A DNA stretch of 59,406 nucleotides, taken from the NCBI GenBank assembly GCA_937969495.1, contig CALBVY010000006.1, forward strand, positions 1 through 59,406. Reading direction: 5' to 3'. The position numbers and the translations under genes were made by a program. Shown piece by piece: positions 47,528 through 56,523 of the stretch. Every line of letters begins with the position of its first letter. The first letter of the stretch is position 1. Under the pieces are notes generated by a model. That model was not told where the DNA came from, made no database searches, and was given only the letters and a program-made list of their open reading frames with translations. The DNA comes from an uncultured Verrucomicrobiales bacterium (GTDB taxonomy: Bacteria; Verrucomicrobiota; Verrucomicrobiia; Verrucomicrobiales; Akkermansiaceae).

Positions 47528-48328
47528 ATGGACGGAAATTTCAGTAGTTCATTCTTTTCGCCAGTGAAACCTTTTGCTAAAGTAACCCAATGTAAGGTTA
47601 ATTACCCTACAGTTGAATCAGAGTTACTTATGCGGTCATTGGAAGAGGTTACTGGATACAAGTTTAGAAATTCGCTGTTACTAGCGGAGGCTCTAACGCA
47701 TCCGAGTCTAGCCTATGAAACACAGAAACCCCGCTTTGATAACCAGCGCTTGGAGTTTTTAGGTGATGCAGTGATTCAATTAATCCTAACAGATGAGCTT
47801 TATCGTCTCTTTCCTGGTTTCTCGGAAGGCCGCCTTACCAAGCTTAGAGCTCGGCTCGTGTCACGTGATGCCTTACATGCTTTTGCCAATGAGATGAATT
47901 TGGGGGCCTACATCATGATGGGGAAGGGGGAGGAAGCATCTGGTGGCCGGGATAGAGCATCGACACTCGCAGATGCTTTTGAATCTGTTATGGGAGCGAT
48001 TTATCTGGATGGAGGTTTGGAGGCTGCTCAGCAGGCGATAGAAAAAATTTGTTCGCCAGCTATTGAACTTGTTGCTGAATCTCCTGATGAAAAAAATCCA
48101 AAGGGTGAACTGCAGGAAGCACTCCAAGCCATTTCTACGGAAGGGCCTGAATACTGTATCAAAAGTACGGATGGGCCAGATCACCATAAGATGTTTACCG
48201 TTGTTGTACAGTGGCGGGGGCAGCATCTTGGCGAAGGGGTAGGTAGCTCTAAGAAAGATGCTGAGGCCAAAGCTGCGCGTGATGCGATTGTAAAACGTTC
48301 TTGGGAAAAGTTTTCAGATAACCCATAA
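47528..48328 (+). CDS. rnc: Ribonuclease III
   Basis: Double-strand-specific endoribonuclease for rRNA and mRNA maturation. Signature NQRLEFLGDAVIQ and the distal DAFESVMGAIYLDGG carry the Mg ligands; a dsRBD closes the protein (PKGELQEALQAIS to KKDAEAKAARDAI). A GGAGGG Shine-Dalgarno at 47520-47525 supports the ATG at 47528 despite a longer N-terminus than usual (an internal Met at 47630 would give the common length). Confidence 0.95.
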   Translation: MDGNFSSSFFSPVKPFAKVTQCKVNYPTVESELLMRSLEEVTGYKFRNSLLLAEALTHPSLAYETQKPRFDNQRLEFLGDAVIQLILTDELYRLFPGFSEGRLTKLRARLVSRDALHAFANEMNLGAYIMMGKGEEASGGRDRASTLADAFESVMGAIYLDGGLEAAQQAIEKICSPAIELVAESPDEKNPKGELQEALQAISTEGPEYCIKSTDGPDHHKMFTVVVQWRGQHLGEGVGSSKKDAEAKAARDAIVKRSWEKFSDNP

Positions 48329-48339
48329 TCTGGGTTTAA
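48320..48339. repeat. Dispersed repeat, copy 4, containing the rnc stop codon
   Basis: AACCCATAATCTGGGTTTAA contains a 6-bp inverted pair (AACCCA/TGGGTT) and shares ATAATCTGGGTT with copy 1. The rnc stop codon TAA lies inside it. Confidence 0.4.
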
Positions 48340-48354
48340 TTGCCGCGGATGGTG

Positions 48355-49080
48355 TTATCCGCGTAGGGCTGTGAGGATGGCGACTTTTTCCGCGCCATTT
48401 TGAACGAGCACCTTGGCGCACTCGTTGGCGGTGGAGCCGGTGGTAAAAACATCATCGATCAAGATCACGGGTTTACCTTGGATACGCTTGTGTAGTCGCT
48501 TACTGACGGCAAATGCAGCATGCAGATTCTCCAGTCTTTTTACCCGGCTGAAGCGTGTTTGGGTATGGGTGTTACGCGTTCTTTTTAATGCTTTGAGAGA
48601 TGGGATATGGGTGTGTTGCGAAAGTTTTTTGCAGATTTCCTCCGCTTGATTGAATCGTCTCTTTCTTTGCCGCATCCAGTGGAGTGGTACGGGGACTAAC
48701 AGTCCGTCTTTAAGGTATGGCTGGAAGCGAGAATCGGTGAGCGTGGTCTGCATCATACGTGCTAGTTCATCAGCGAGCTGAATTTGGCGCATGTATTTCA
48801 AATCATGAACAAGTTCTCTACCACCGCCACTGCTGTGGAGAGAGGCAATGGCAAATTGAAACGCAAACTCTAGCTGGTGGCAGTTTGGGCAGGTGAACTG
48901 TTCACTGATCTGTCCATCATAGCATTCCCCGCAATGGGAGCAGAAGGGCGGCTCTACGGGCTTGAGCTCATCGCGACAGGTGGTGCAGAGGTGACGTCCT
49001 TCTGTTAGTGCGCATTCGCAAAGGTGACAGGAGGCTGGGTAAATGAGGTCGAGTATCCTGTTGGTCGTCCGCTTGAGCAT
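48355..49080 (-). CDS. comF: ComF-family phosphoribosyltransferase-like protein
   Basis: A 241-residue ComFC/GntX-type protein. Two zinc-finger Cys clusters open it (CHLCECALTEGRHLCTTC; then CSHCGECYDG and CPNCHQ), and the PRPP-binding loop VILIDDVFTTGSTANECA ends it. In competent bacteria ComF supports DNA uptake. The pilT genes elsewhere in the window would fit, but no other competence gene is seen. Confidence 0.9.
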   Translation of the reverse strand: MLKRTTNRILDLIYPASCHLCECALTEGRHLCTTCRDELKPVEPPFCSHCGECYDGQISEQFTCPNCHQLEFAFQFAIASLHSSGGGRELVHDLKYMRQIQLADELARMMQTTLTDSRFQPYLKDGLLVPVPLHWMRQRKRRFNQAEEICKKLSQHTHIPSLKALKRTRNTHTQTRFSRVKRLENLHAAFAVSKRLHKRIQGKPVILIDDVFTTGSTANECAKVLVQNGAEKVAILTALRG

Positions 49081-49253
49081 GGAGATGGTTTTTGGTGAGG
49101 GCTTTTTCTCCTCTAATAAGCCTCATGGCTAGGGCATAATTAGGTAATTTCTGAGATGATAGAAAATTTCTCATTCAAATACTCCTCAGATTCGCTATAG
49201 AATGCGACATGCAGAAGCACCAGTGGAGAGAGGAGAATGAGGAGGGTAAAAAA

Positions 49254-49451
49254 ATGTTCCGTGCCACGTATCATGCTGGAGAGTGGAATCTCTACTCCCA
49301 GATGAAAGGTGATGAGGAGTGGGATCACCATGATCCTATCCCTGTGGATCTACTGGAGAAACTGCGTGAAGTCATGTGGAATAAATACCAGAGAGGTCGC
49401 TGCCCTCATAAGCTGGTTACAAAAATAGATAAAATGTTAGGTAAGGATTGA
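49254..49451 (+). CDS. Small conserved hypothetical protein
   Basis: About 65 residues from an ATG at 49254. A GGAGGG site at 49241-49246 with seven bases of spacing supports this start over an upstream ATG at 49209. Content: FRATYHAGEWNLYSQMKGDE, then DPIPVDLLEKLREVMWNKYQ, charged and Trp-rich with one Cys. I recognise no domain. Confidence 0.7.
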   Translation: MFRATYHAGEWNLYSQMKGDEEWDHHDPIPVDLLEKLREVMWNKYQRGRCPHKLVTKIDKMLGKD

Positions 49452-49475
49452 ATTGCGCCCATTGAGATCATGGGG

Positions 49476-50147
49476 TTATCCTAACAAATCGGGTCTGTTT
49501 TCTTGGGTTCTTCTCAGGGCTTGTTCTTTTTTCCACGTTGCTATTTTTTGGTGATCTCCGCTGAGTAAGACACTAGGGACTTTCATTCCTTGGAATTCGT
49601 TAGGTTTGGTGTAAGCGGGGGCTTCGAGCATGGTGGGGTCAGTAAAAGACTCTTCTTCTGGTGATCTCGCATCACCCAGAGCGCCGGGGAGAAGTCTTAC
49701 GATGGCATCTGTTACAACAGCAGCGGCGATGGCTCCGTTGGTTAACACGTAGTCGCCAATGGATATTTCCTCATCCACAAGGGCCTCAATGACGCGGTGA
49801 TCCACACCCTCGTAGTGTCCGCAGAGGATGATAAGGTGCTCAGCGGTGGCGAGGTGCTGCGCGTGGGATTGTCGAAAAGGGATACCTTGGGGAGTCATCA
49901 GAATCACCTTGGTAGTGGGTTGTTTTAACTCATCCACCGCAGCGAAGATAGGCTCAGGCTTGAGCAACATACCTTGCCCTCCACCGCAGAGATACTCATC
50001 AGTTTTTCGATGTTTATCGGTTGCCCAGTCGCGTAATTGGTGCGCGTGGATATCTACCAGTTTTTTTTCCCGAGCTCTACGGATGATACTCTCACTCAGT
50101 GGTGCGAGGGCGATCTCTGGAAAAAGGGTGATGATATCGATGCGCAT
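49476..50147 (-). CDS. trmD: tRNA (guanine37-N1)-methyltransferase
   Basis: A SPOUT-fold enzyme methylating G37. It begins MRIDIITLFPEI and has GGGQGMLLKPEPIFAAVDEL, the knot loop ILCGHYEGVDHRV and EEISIGDYVLTNG, with SGDHQKIATWKKEQALRRT near the end. 223 residues. It diverges from lpxB. Confidence 0.97.
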   Translation of the reverse strand: MRIDIITLFPEIALAPLSESIIRRAREKKLVDIHAHQLRDWATDKHRKTDEYLCGGGQGMLLKPEPIFAAVDELKQPTTKVILMTPQGIPFRQSHAQHLATAEHLIILCGHYEGVDHRVIEALVDEEISIGDYVLTNGAIAAAVVTDAIVRLLPGALGDARSPEEESFTDPTMLEAPAYTKPNEFQGMKVPSVLLSGDHQKIATWKKEQALRRTQENRPDLLG

Positions 50148-50212
50148 GGATAAAGTGTGAGGTTTGTAGATTGAAGTTTGAAGTTTTTTCGTAACACGCT
50201 AGTAACATACGC

Positions 50213-51340
50213 GTGAGTCAGTCCATCTATATCGTGGCCGGTGAAGTAAGTGGGGATACCCATGGTGCGTGCCTGATGGATGCGCTGCAAGAGCAGGTGG
50301 AAGGAGTCGAGTTTCATGGTGCTGGTGGTGAAATGATGCGGCAAGTGGGAGGTGAAGGTGTCTGCAACTGGGTGGAGAATGCTGCTGTCATGGGCATTGT
50401 AGAGGTGTTGAAGCACTATAAGTGGTTTAAACAACGCTTTGCTGAGATGCTTGCTGAGATTGTTTCTATCCGCCCATCGGTATTGGTATTAATTGATTAC
50501 CCAGGGTTTAATCTGAGGTTTGCTAAAGCTGTGCGAGAGCATTTACCGAATACAAAAATTGTTTATTACATCAGCCCTCAAGTGTGGGCGTGGAATAAAG
50601 GCCGTATTCCTAAGATGGCTCAGACACTTGACCTCATGCTGTGTATATTTCCCTTCGAGCAGGAAATATTTGAATCCGCAGGTTTGAAAACGGTTTTTAC
50701 AGGCCACCCCCTTGTGGATGAACTGGAGGAAAAAAAGATCGATGTAGAGCGGGCTGATGATTTGGTAGGTCTGTTCCCTGGTAGTCGCGAGCGTGAAGTA
50801 AGCCGGCTATTTCCTTTGATGATAGAGACGGTGAGACGTATGCATTCCAATCAAGGACAATGGAAATATGAGGCCGCCGCCGCCTCTGAGAAACTGGCAG
50901 AAAAAATGCGTGAGATGATCACGGCTGCGAAGTTGCTAGATCAAGACCTTATTCAAGTGACGGTGGGAAATAGCCATGCATTAATGCAGCGTGCCACCTG
51001 TGGCGTAGTTGCTAGTGGTACCGCTACACTGGAAGCTGCTGCGTTGGGGATGCCATATTGCCTCGTTTACAAAGTAGCTTGGCCTACGTGGGCGATGGCG
51101 AAAATGCTGGTAAAAGTAGACTTCATTGGCCTCGTTAATATCCTTGCTGGAGAAAAAATCGTGGAAGAGCTCATCCAGAGTGAAGCAGACCCTAACCAAC
51201 TTGAAAACATTCTCAATGAACTTCTGCACAATGAACCCAAGAGAGAAGAACTCCGCACTCGGCTGCTAGAAACGGCATCCAAACTTGGAGATCCAGGAGC
51301 TCACCACAGAGCAGCTGCCGAAATAACTCAATTACTCTAA
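50213..51340 (+). CDS. lpxB: Lipid-A-disaccharide synthase
   Basis: This GT19 enzyme joins UDP-diacylglucosamine and lipid X in lipid A synthesis at the inner membrane. Motifs: VAGEVSGDTHGACLM, ISPQVWAWNKGRIPKM, FTGHPLVDEL, LFPGSREREVSRLFP and the GTATLEAAALGMPYCLVYK region. GTG start at 50213. 375 residues. It implies a lipid-A-containing outer membrane. The next gene begins 15 bases later. Confidence 0.96.
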   Translation: MSQSIYIVAGEVSGDTHGACLMDALQEQVEGVEFHGAGGEMMRQVGGEGVCNWVENAAVMGIVEVLKHYKWFKQRFAEMLAEIVSIRPSVLVLIDYPGFNLRFAKAVREHLPNTKIVYYISPQVWAWNKGRIPKMAQTLDLMLCIFPFEQEIFESAGLKTVFTGHPLVDELEEKKIDVERADDLVGLFPGSREREVSRLFPLMIETVRRMHSNQGQWKYEAAAASEKLAEKMREMITAAKLLDQDLIQVTVGNSHALMQRATCGVVASGTATLEAAALGMPYCLVYKVAWPTWAMAKMLVKVDFIGLVNILAGEKIVEELIQSEADPNQLENILNELLHNEPKREELRTRLLETASKLGDPGAHHRAAAEITQLL

Positions 51341-51355
51341 CATAATTATTAAGCC

Positions 51356-52216
51356 GTGTCCTCACCATCACCTAAACGCTACAAAATAATCCTCATGATT
51401 CTCCCAGTGGGAGTCGTCATCGGAACCATTATTTTTATGTACATGTATTTTTACAATGAGCGCCGTGATGAACAAGAGCATGCCGTCATAGCCTCTCATG
51501 GACTCCGGGTTAATGATCTCGATGACATGGTTATGAAGTTTACTGATCGAATAGGAGTGCGTGATATAGAAATCGAGCAGGGGAGAACTGGGTTAAAATC
51601 AGCGGCCTCCATGATCGAAGGAAGCCTAGGACCACAAAACGTAGGATTCCCTGTGAAAAAAGACGACGGCGAGGCGCGGCATGGCCTGCTTTGGAAAAGT
51701 CTCTGGGTAGATATACGAGGTAAAAAAATGCCTGAGCGAGTGGTGATTGCCGCGGTATCCTTCGCCGGAGCTGGTGAGACAGCAGATGCAAATACAGCAT
51801 CCACGCTCATGATGCTCGCTTCATCAATGGCCAGAGATGAGCCAGCTCGCACCATACGCTTTGTTTTTCTCCCTATCGATCAAAGCCCCGCCCAGCAGAA
51901 TGCCTGGCTCATTCAGCGTTGCCTTCAGGAAAATGAAATCTGTGATGGTATCATCGGGATTCGAACTATGAAAAAGAAACCTGAGCTTACCGGCGAAGAT
52001 TGGCAGGTAGTGGCACCATCAAGCGCGGATCAAGCCTGGTGGCAGTTCTTAAAACAGGGAGCCAATAGACCTGCGGGCGCTGTACCGTCTGTATGGATTA
52101 CCCACCCAGTTTTTTCATCGCATGCCTGGGAGGGGCAGCGGTCACGGCGATTAGAAAAAACCATCCAAGTCGCAGGAACAATCACCTCTTGGTTGCGTCG
52201 TGCCGCTGAGGAGTAA
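51356..52216 (+). CDS. Membrane-anchored M28 peptidase-like protein lacking metal ligands
   Basis: A 286-residue protein from a GTG start. One helix spans residues about 10-33. The rest follows the M28 aminopeptidase pattern: GVRDIEIEQGRTGLKSAASM, then PERVVIAAVSFAG, ADANTASTLMMLASSMA and ARTIRFVFLPID. Where active M28 enzymes have GAHYDS and DDNASG, it reads AAVSFAG (132-138) and ADANTAST, and NEE reads IDQ. The zinc ligands therefore appear lost and the protein is probably a pseudoenzyme. Placed 15 bases after lpxB, it may share its transcript and be linked to envelope biogenesis. Confidence 0.6.
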   Translation: MSSPSPKRYKIILMILPVGVVIGTIIFMYMYFYNERRDEQEHAVIASHGLRVNDLDDMVMKFTDRIGVRDIEIEQGRTGLKSAASMIEGSLGPQNVGFPVKKDDGEARHGLLWKSLWVDIRGKKMPERVVIAAVSFAGAGETADANTASTLMMLASSMARDEPARTIRFVFLPIDQSPAQQNAWLIQRCLQENEICDGIIGIRTMKKKPELTGEDWQVVAPSSADQAWWQFLKQGANRPAGAVPSVWITHPVFSSHAWEGQRSRRLEKTIQVAGTITSWLRRAAEE

Positions 52217-52332
52217 AGATTCTTTTTCAAAAAACATCTTGTCACAGACTCTGGCGTGGGATAACTCCCGTCCGCGCTTTACGTTTTTTCTAAATTTACG
52301 AAAGAAAGAAAATGAGGCGTGGAAATCATAAG

Positions 52333-52405
52333 GGGGCATTAGCTCAGTTGGTAGAGCACCTGCATGGCATGCAGGGGGTCAGCGGTTCGAATCCGCTATG
52401 CTCCA
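52333..52405 (+). tRNA. tRNA-Ala (anticodon GGC)
   Basis: Acceptor GGGGCAT pairs with ATGCTCC, the D arm is GCTCAGTTGGTAGAGC, the anticodon stem CCTGC/GCAGG holds loop ATGGCAT (anticodon GGC), and the T arm is AGCGGTTCGAATCCGCT. The discriminator is A and CCA is not encoded, unlike the tRNA-His in this window. Confidence 0.95.
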
Positions 52406-52485
52406 TTTCTTCTCCTCTTCGTTCTCAAACTCTCTTCATAGATCCAGCACTTGAGTCTGGCGCTCTGGCTGATCGCTATTGAGGA

Positions 52486-52884
52486 ATGAGCATTTCAGAA
52501 CCTACATCATTTTACCCCATGGCTACCGAAGGAATAGAACTCGCCATTGCTTGTGCACGTGCTGCAGAGGCAATACAGGCAGAAGATATCTGCATACTCG
52601 ATCTTACAGGCATCTCTTCTCTGACCGACTTTATGGTGGTTTGCTCTGGCACCTCCTTACCTCACCTGAAGGCGGTGATGCGTGATGTGGATAAGGAAGT
52701 GAGGGAAAAGTACCAGGTAGATCCTGTGCAGTCCGAAGGTGGGGCTGACTCCCGCTGGATGGTGCTAGACTACATTGATGTTATGGTCCACGTGATGCAT
52801 CAGGAAATGAGAGACCTCTATGGACTCGAAGACCTTTGGGCTGAGGGTAAACGCGTTGAGTGGCAGGAAGATTCAGAAGAATAA
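52486..52884 (+). CDS. rsfS: Ribosomal silencing factor RsfS
   Basis: This protein binds uL14 and blocks subunit joining in starvation. At 132 residues it is the normal size. It has DICILDLTGISSLTDFMVVC and SRWMVLDYIDVMVHVM, then the DLYGLEDLWAEG end. It stands apart from its usual nadD partner, which is not visible here. Confidence 0.95.
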   Translation: MSISEPTSFYPMATEGIELAIACARAAEAIQAEDICILDLTGISSLTDFMVVCSGTSLPHLKAVMRDVDKEVREKYQVDPVQSEGGADSRWMVLDYIDVMVHVMHQEMRDLYGLEDLWAEGKRVEWQEDSEE

Positions 52885-53005
52885 TCGCGTCCTCTCACGT
52901 GTTTATTCCACATTGTGTATCAAATAATCGCGAGCTCTAAAATTTACGGGTGCGCGCTTTCGTGTCGTATTAGGAGACCGACCTTTTGTGCAGAGAATCT
53001 GTTTC

Positions 53006-53452
53006 TTAGGGGAGTAAATGCTCTTGGAATTTGGCATTGGGTAGAGAGCAAGTATCTTTGCCTAATTGAAGTCGATGCCTATTACGTGCTATCAATTGAT
53101 AAAGACCAGATTTGAACCACCTTGGAAGCAAGTGGAGCGGCCAGAAAATAACGAAAACACCGCCTGCTAGGTAGAGGGCACGTAAGATAGCGTCGGCACC
53201 ACGCCAGTGAACTTGTTGATCTGTTTGCCAAGCCTCGGTGAGAACTGCTGCACCTGTAGCTTGGTTGTTGTCACCTTTGAGTTCACGCCATGATGATGGA
53301 AGAACGCTCGCTGTTTCTCCCTGGAGTGGCGCATAGTATAGGCGGCCACGTCGATCTATCTGATGTAGCAAGGTGGCAGATTTTTGGCAAAATACGCAGT
53401 CGCCATCAAGAAAGAGGACGTGTCGTGATTTGCTGGATACTTTGGCACTCAT
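53006..53452 (-). CDS. DCC-family thiol-disulfide oxidoreductase (DUF393)
   Basis: A 148-residue protein beginning VLFLDGDCVFCQKSA; the DGxCxxC motif has Cys at 19 and 22. It has a membrane-associating hydrophobic stretch (LAGGVFVIFWPLHLLP) and ends in the family's LYQLIARNRHRL. DCC proteins are often encoded beside HTTM or DoxX-type membrane proteins, and here the upstream gene on the same strand is an HTTM fusion 50 bases away. Possible role: redox partner of the cluster. That role is inferred. Confidence 0.85.
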   Translation of the reverse strand: MSAKVSSKSRHVLFLDGDCVFCQKSATLLHQIDRRGRLYYAPLQGETASVLPSSWRELKGDNNQATGAAVLTEAWQTDQQVHWRGADAILRALYLAGGVFVIFWPLHLLPRWFKSGLYQLIARNRHRLQLGKDTCSLPNAKFQEHLLP

Positions 53453-53502
53453 TGAGGGGATCTTTAAGTTAATGGATAGTCAGATACTTGTCATCCATGA
53501 TA

Positions 53503-55155
53503 TTACTTTGGCTTTATGATACCCCATGCGTCAGTGACTTGTCTTGGCGTCATAATATCGAGGTAGCCATTCCGCTTCGCAGCGTAGAGATCAAAACCAC
53601 TGTAGCTCAATGCAGCAACGATCAAAGTCGTGCATGTGTAACTTTTACTAACATCTTCTTCTGTGAGGGGAAAAAGATTGCCGTTTCCTAACCCCAATGT
53701 GGCTTTGAAATCGTATGAGTCATCTGGCGAAGAACATTTTTTAGTGCTGTATTGAGTAAATTGATGCAGTCGAGATACATCGATAGATCCGGCTGGTGGA
53801 CGGTAGGCGATCCATGATTTGTCTTGGAGGTAGTCCCAGGATGCATCAGTGTTGACAGCCTGTTTCATAGCTACTTGCAAAAGTCTGTGATCAGCGTGGC
53901 CTTGCCCTTCGAGCTCTCTATGAGGATCGGGAACGATAATGCTAACATGCCCATAGCGGAACAATTCATAGGGGATTTTTTGTAACTTTCTGTGTTTGAG
54001 GTGACCTCTGGCCTCGCTATGGCTCATGTAAAAAGCAATGACATCGCCAGTACGGAGCAAGGCGGTTTTCTTTGCGAAGTCTTCGCGATCTTTTGCTGCA
54101 TGGTAGTCCACGATGACTGCCATTTGTTGTGGCTCTCTGTGAGTGTGCTGTGTTTTACGTATTACTGATCTTTTGCTGAAGGGCTTCTCCATAGAAGAGA
54201 AAGGAAAGATACCATTATGGGGGGACTTGCTAGAGCAGGCATTGATCAGAGCAATCGTGAATAGAACAAGGAATAGGAGGTGTATGATACGAGAACGAAA
54301 AAATCGACCAGTTAGGTTTTTGGTATATCGTAAGCAGATCTCTGATTTTTTCTTCCATGCGGTTAGCCAAGATCCTTGCACTGTAAAGAGATGAACCATG
54401 ATCATACCAAGGCTAAGGTCAGTGAAGTCGATAGTGAGCACGATACCTATGTGCATTAGTAACATCGCGAACCATGCGAACTGGCGTGTGGATCGCAAGA
54501 TAGCAAGGGGGATAAAGCATACTTCGAGAAAAAGAACTGCCCACGTCATCGCCATCATAGAGCCATCTGGTAAATGGAGCATTAGATGTCTAACAAATCC
54601 AGGCCTAGCCAATGGGTTGTGCATTAAATGCATCAGGGCTGAGCCATCGATCCAACTAGGGCTACTGAGCTTCAAGATACCTGAAAAAGTATAGCCAGTT
54701 GCCAGCAAGACCCAAGCCGTCAAGGGTATCAACCTAGGTAGCTTTTTAAAATCTTTGGGTACAGCGGCGCAGAGCAATAGCAGCATACCAACGTAGCCAA
54801 GGCTTGGATTCGCAGTGAGTGGATTTGCCGTATACAAACACGAATGCAAAAACCACAAGATAAGAGCACAGGTGCGACTCAACCTTCCCAAAGCAAATAG
54901 AACCGAAGTGAAGACACCAATCGCTATAAAAATTTCGACAAATGTAGGCGTGCCCCAGTAGAAAATAGGATTTGGCCACGTTCCATTGAATGGATTGATA
55001 CCCTCCATCCCCATGATGCCATGGAGACTGAATATTTCACCCGCATAGGGAATGAGCGCTGCAAAATGGAAGCATAAATAAATTCCAAAGACTGCACGAA
55101 ACAATTGGAATTGTTTAGCGCTTACATCTGATTGCCTATCTAATATTTTCTTCAT
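53503..55155 (-). CDS. HTTM membrane domain fused to a permuted-papain (YiiX-like) domain
   Basis: A 550-residue protein. Residues 1-290 are an HTTM/gamma-carboxylase-like membrane domain: FRAVFGIYLCFHFAALIPYA at the start, INPFNGTWPNPIFYWGTPTF, GYTFSGILKLSSPSWIDGSA, and FLEVCFIPLAIL near the middle, with several helices. Residues about 340-550 read as a YiiX/YebB-like permuted NlpC/P60 peptidase: TGDVIAFYMS, YGHVSIIVPD (H403), SWDYLQDKS, YDFKA, and SYTCTTLIVAAL (C508). The Cys and His order suits the permuted papain fold, which often cleaves amides of lipids or peptides. The gene is four bases after a secreted-protein gene. Confidence 0.7.
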   Translation of the reverse strand: MKKILDRQSDVSAKQFQLFRAVFGIYLCFHFAALIPYAGEIFSLHGIMGMEGINPFNGTWPNPIFYWGTPTFVEIFIAIGVFTSVLFALGRLSRTCALILWFLHSCLYTANPLTANPSLGYVGMLLLLCAAVPKDFKKLPRLIPLTAWVLLATGYTFSGILKLSSPSWIDGSALMHLMHNPLARPGFVRHLMLHLPDGSMMAMTWAVLFLEVCFIPLAILRSTRQFAWFAMLLMHIGIVLTIDFTDLSLGMIMVHLFTVQGSWLTAWKKKSEICLRYTKNLTGRFFRSRIIHLLFLVLFTIALINACSSKSPHNGIFPFSSMEKPFSKRSVIRKTQHTHREPQQMAVIVDYHAAKDREDFAKKTALLRTGDVIAFYMSHSEARGHLKHRKLQKIPYELFRYGHVSIIVPDPHRELEGQGHADHRLLQVAMKQAVNTDASWDYLQDKSWIAYRPPAGSIDVSRLHQFTQYSTKKCSSPDDSYDFKATLGLGNGNLFPLTEEDVSKSYTCTTLIVAALSYSGFDLYAAKRNGYLDIMTPRQVTDAWGIIKPK

Positions 55156-55159
55156 GTTG

Positions 55160-55666
55160 CTATTGTATTGAAGGCTGAAGTGTCCACTGGTTCGTAGAAC
55201 CTGCTGTGCGACTTGTTATTCGGATACGGAAATGGGTGGCGTTTTTAGGTAAGCCCAATTCAGAGGGAACCTTGCCAGGGGCTATGAGTGAGTAATAAAG
55301 GGTTTCTTGGCTGAGCTTACTTGGCATCGCAGGCCCGTAGGCAAGGACGGCACCATAGACATTGCGGCGCTGGTAGGGGCCTTTCATTTTTTGATAGATT
55401 TCAGGTGTGATGGTTAGGATTTGATCACGTTTGTTTCCGATGTCGTAGATCAATTCAAAGTCCATGGCAAAAGTCTCGAATGCTCTGCCGTCCGACTTAT
55501 CGTACGCTTGGCAAAAAACTTTGGTGTATGGGGCTGCTCCGGATGCGAGGCCGAGCCCTTTGATCTTAGGAATATCAAAAATGTGTCCTAACATTGCCGT
55601 GCTTCCCCAGCCTAGGATACACAGCGCGAGTAGATTGCTTTTTTGTAAAATGGTTAGCTTCATCAC
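55160..55666 (-). CDS. Small secreted hypothetical protein of the HTTM cluster
   Basis: A 168-residue protein with a hydrophobic N-terminus (LLALCILGWGSTAMLGHIF) that looks like a signal or anchor. The rest is beta-rich with one Cys and no recognised motif. It overlaps the hydroxylase gene by ATGA and is followed by the HTTM fusion after four bases, so the three are surely co-transcribed. Confidence 0.7.
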   Translation of the reverse strand: MMKLTILQKSNLLALCILGWGSTAMLGHIFDIPKIKGLGLASGAAPYTKVFCQAYDKSDGRAFETFAMDFELIYDIGNKRDQILTITPEIYQKMKGPYQRRNVYGAVLAYGPAMPSKLSQETLYYSLIAPGKVPSELGLPKNATHFRIRITSRTAGSTNQWTLQPSIQ

Positions 55667-56499
55667 ATTGTGTCTATTTTTTCAGTTCGAGATTGATGAC
55701 AGGCCCAGCGCTTCGAGCAGCCGATACATGTTGGGAGGAGATGGAGCAGAGGTTGTTGAGTATCTGCAGTCTGATGCACATCATCGAAGGATAGCATGTC
55801 CTTGAATTGCGACTCCTTTGCAGCATCGAAGCCACATTTCCTTACTAATTTCTTGGGATTCTGGTAGGTTCCAAAAAGCATGTCCCAGAGAGGGATGTCC
55901 GAGTAATTGTGTGTGTGGTGATTACGCTGGTGGTGGACTCGGTGAGATTCTGGTCGCTGGAAAAAGGGCCCAATCCACCTAGGCGTTTTGATGTTCCAGT
56001 GGTAGAAAAGCTCAGCTACTCCAGTAGCCAGAGTTACTAGTGCAGCTGCTTCTGTACTGCAGCCTAGAATGACGAAGGTGATGATAGAGCTCAGCAGCCC
56101 ATTGATTAAGATTTCTACAGGGTGCTTATAAAAAGACATCAGCACTTCCATCCGGCGTGGAGAGTGATGGAGCTGGTGACATAGTCTCCAGAAAAATGGT
56201 GAGTTATGCCGAATGCGATGCCACCAGTAGTAGATGAATGTTATACTTATATAGCCAATGCCTATCTGGGGAATGATCCCCACGTGTTTGCGTAATGACC
56301 ATGGTTGGATACTTGCAGTATGATCCATGAGGATATCCCATGATCCTCCTAACAGTATTACAATTCCAGCCTGTGCGAAATTGGTCAGTAGCACGCGAGG
56401 CCACCATTTTTTAACTTTGGGGAGCTGGTTAGCTGGCCACCATTTCTCTACGAGGAACATGGCGGATACCACGCACAACATGATCAATACCGTTGTCAT
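55663..56499 (-). CDS. Fatty-acid hydroxylase / sterol desaturase-family membrane protein
   Basis: A di-iron membrane enzyme of 278 residues. The His boxes are WWHRIRHNSPFFWRLCHQLH followed by HHSPRR, and ESHRVHHQRNHHTHNYSDIP. It has four or so hydrophobic segments. The family hydroxylates or desaturates lipids (fatty acids, sterols, carotenoids). It is first in the cluster, just downstream of a 14-bp inverted repeat. The lipid substrate is unknown. Confidence 0.9.
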   Translation of the reverse strand: MTTVLIMLCVVSAMFLVEKWWPANQLPKVKKWWPRVLLTNFAQAGIVILLGGSWDILMDHTASIQPWSLRKHVGIIPQIGIGYISITFIYYWWHRIRHNSPFFWRLCHQLHHSPRRMEVLMSFYKHPVEILINGLLSSIITFVILGCSTEAAALVTLATGVAELFYHWNIKTPRWIGPFFQRPESHRVHHQRNHHTHNYSDIPLWDMLFGTYQNPKKLVRKCGFDAAKESQFKDMLSFDDVHQTADTQQPLLHLLPTCIGCSKRWACHQSRTEKIDTM

Positions 56500-56523
56500 G
56501 CTGAAAAGATGACATAGTATTAA

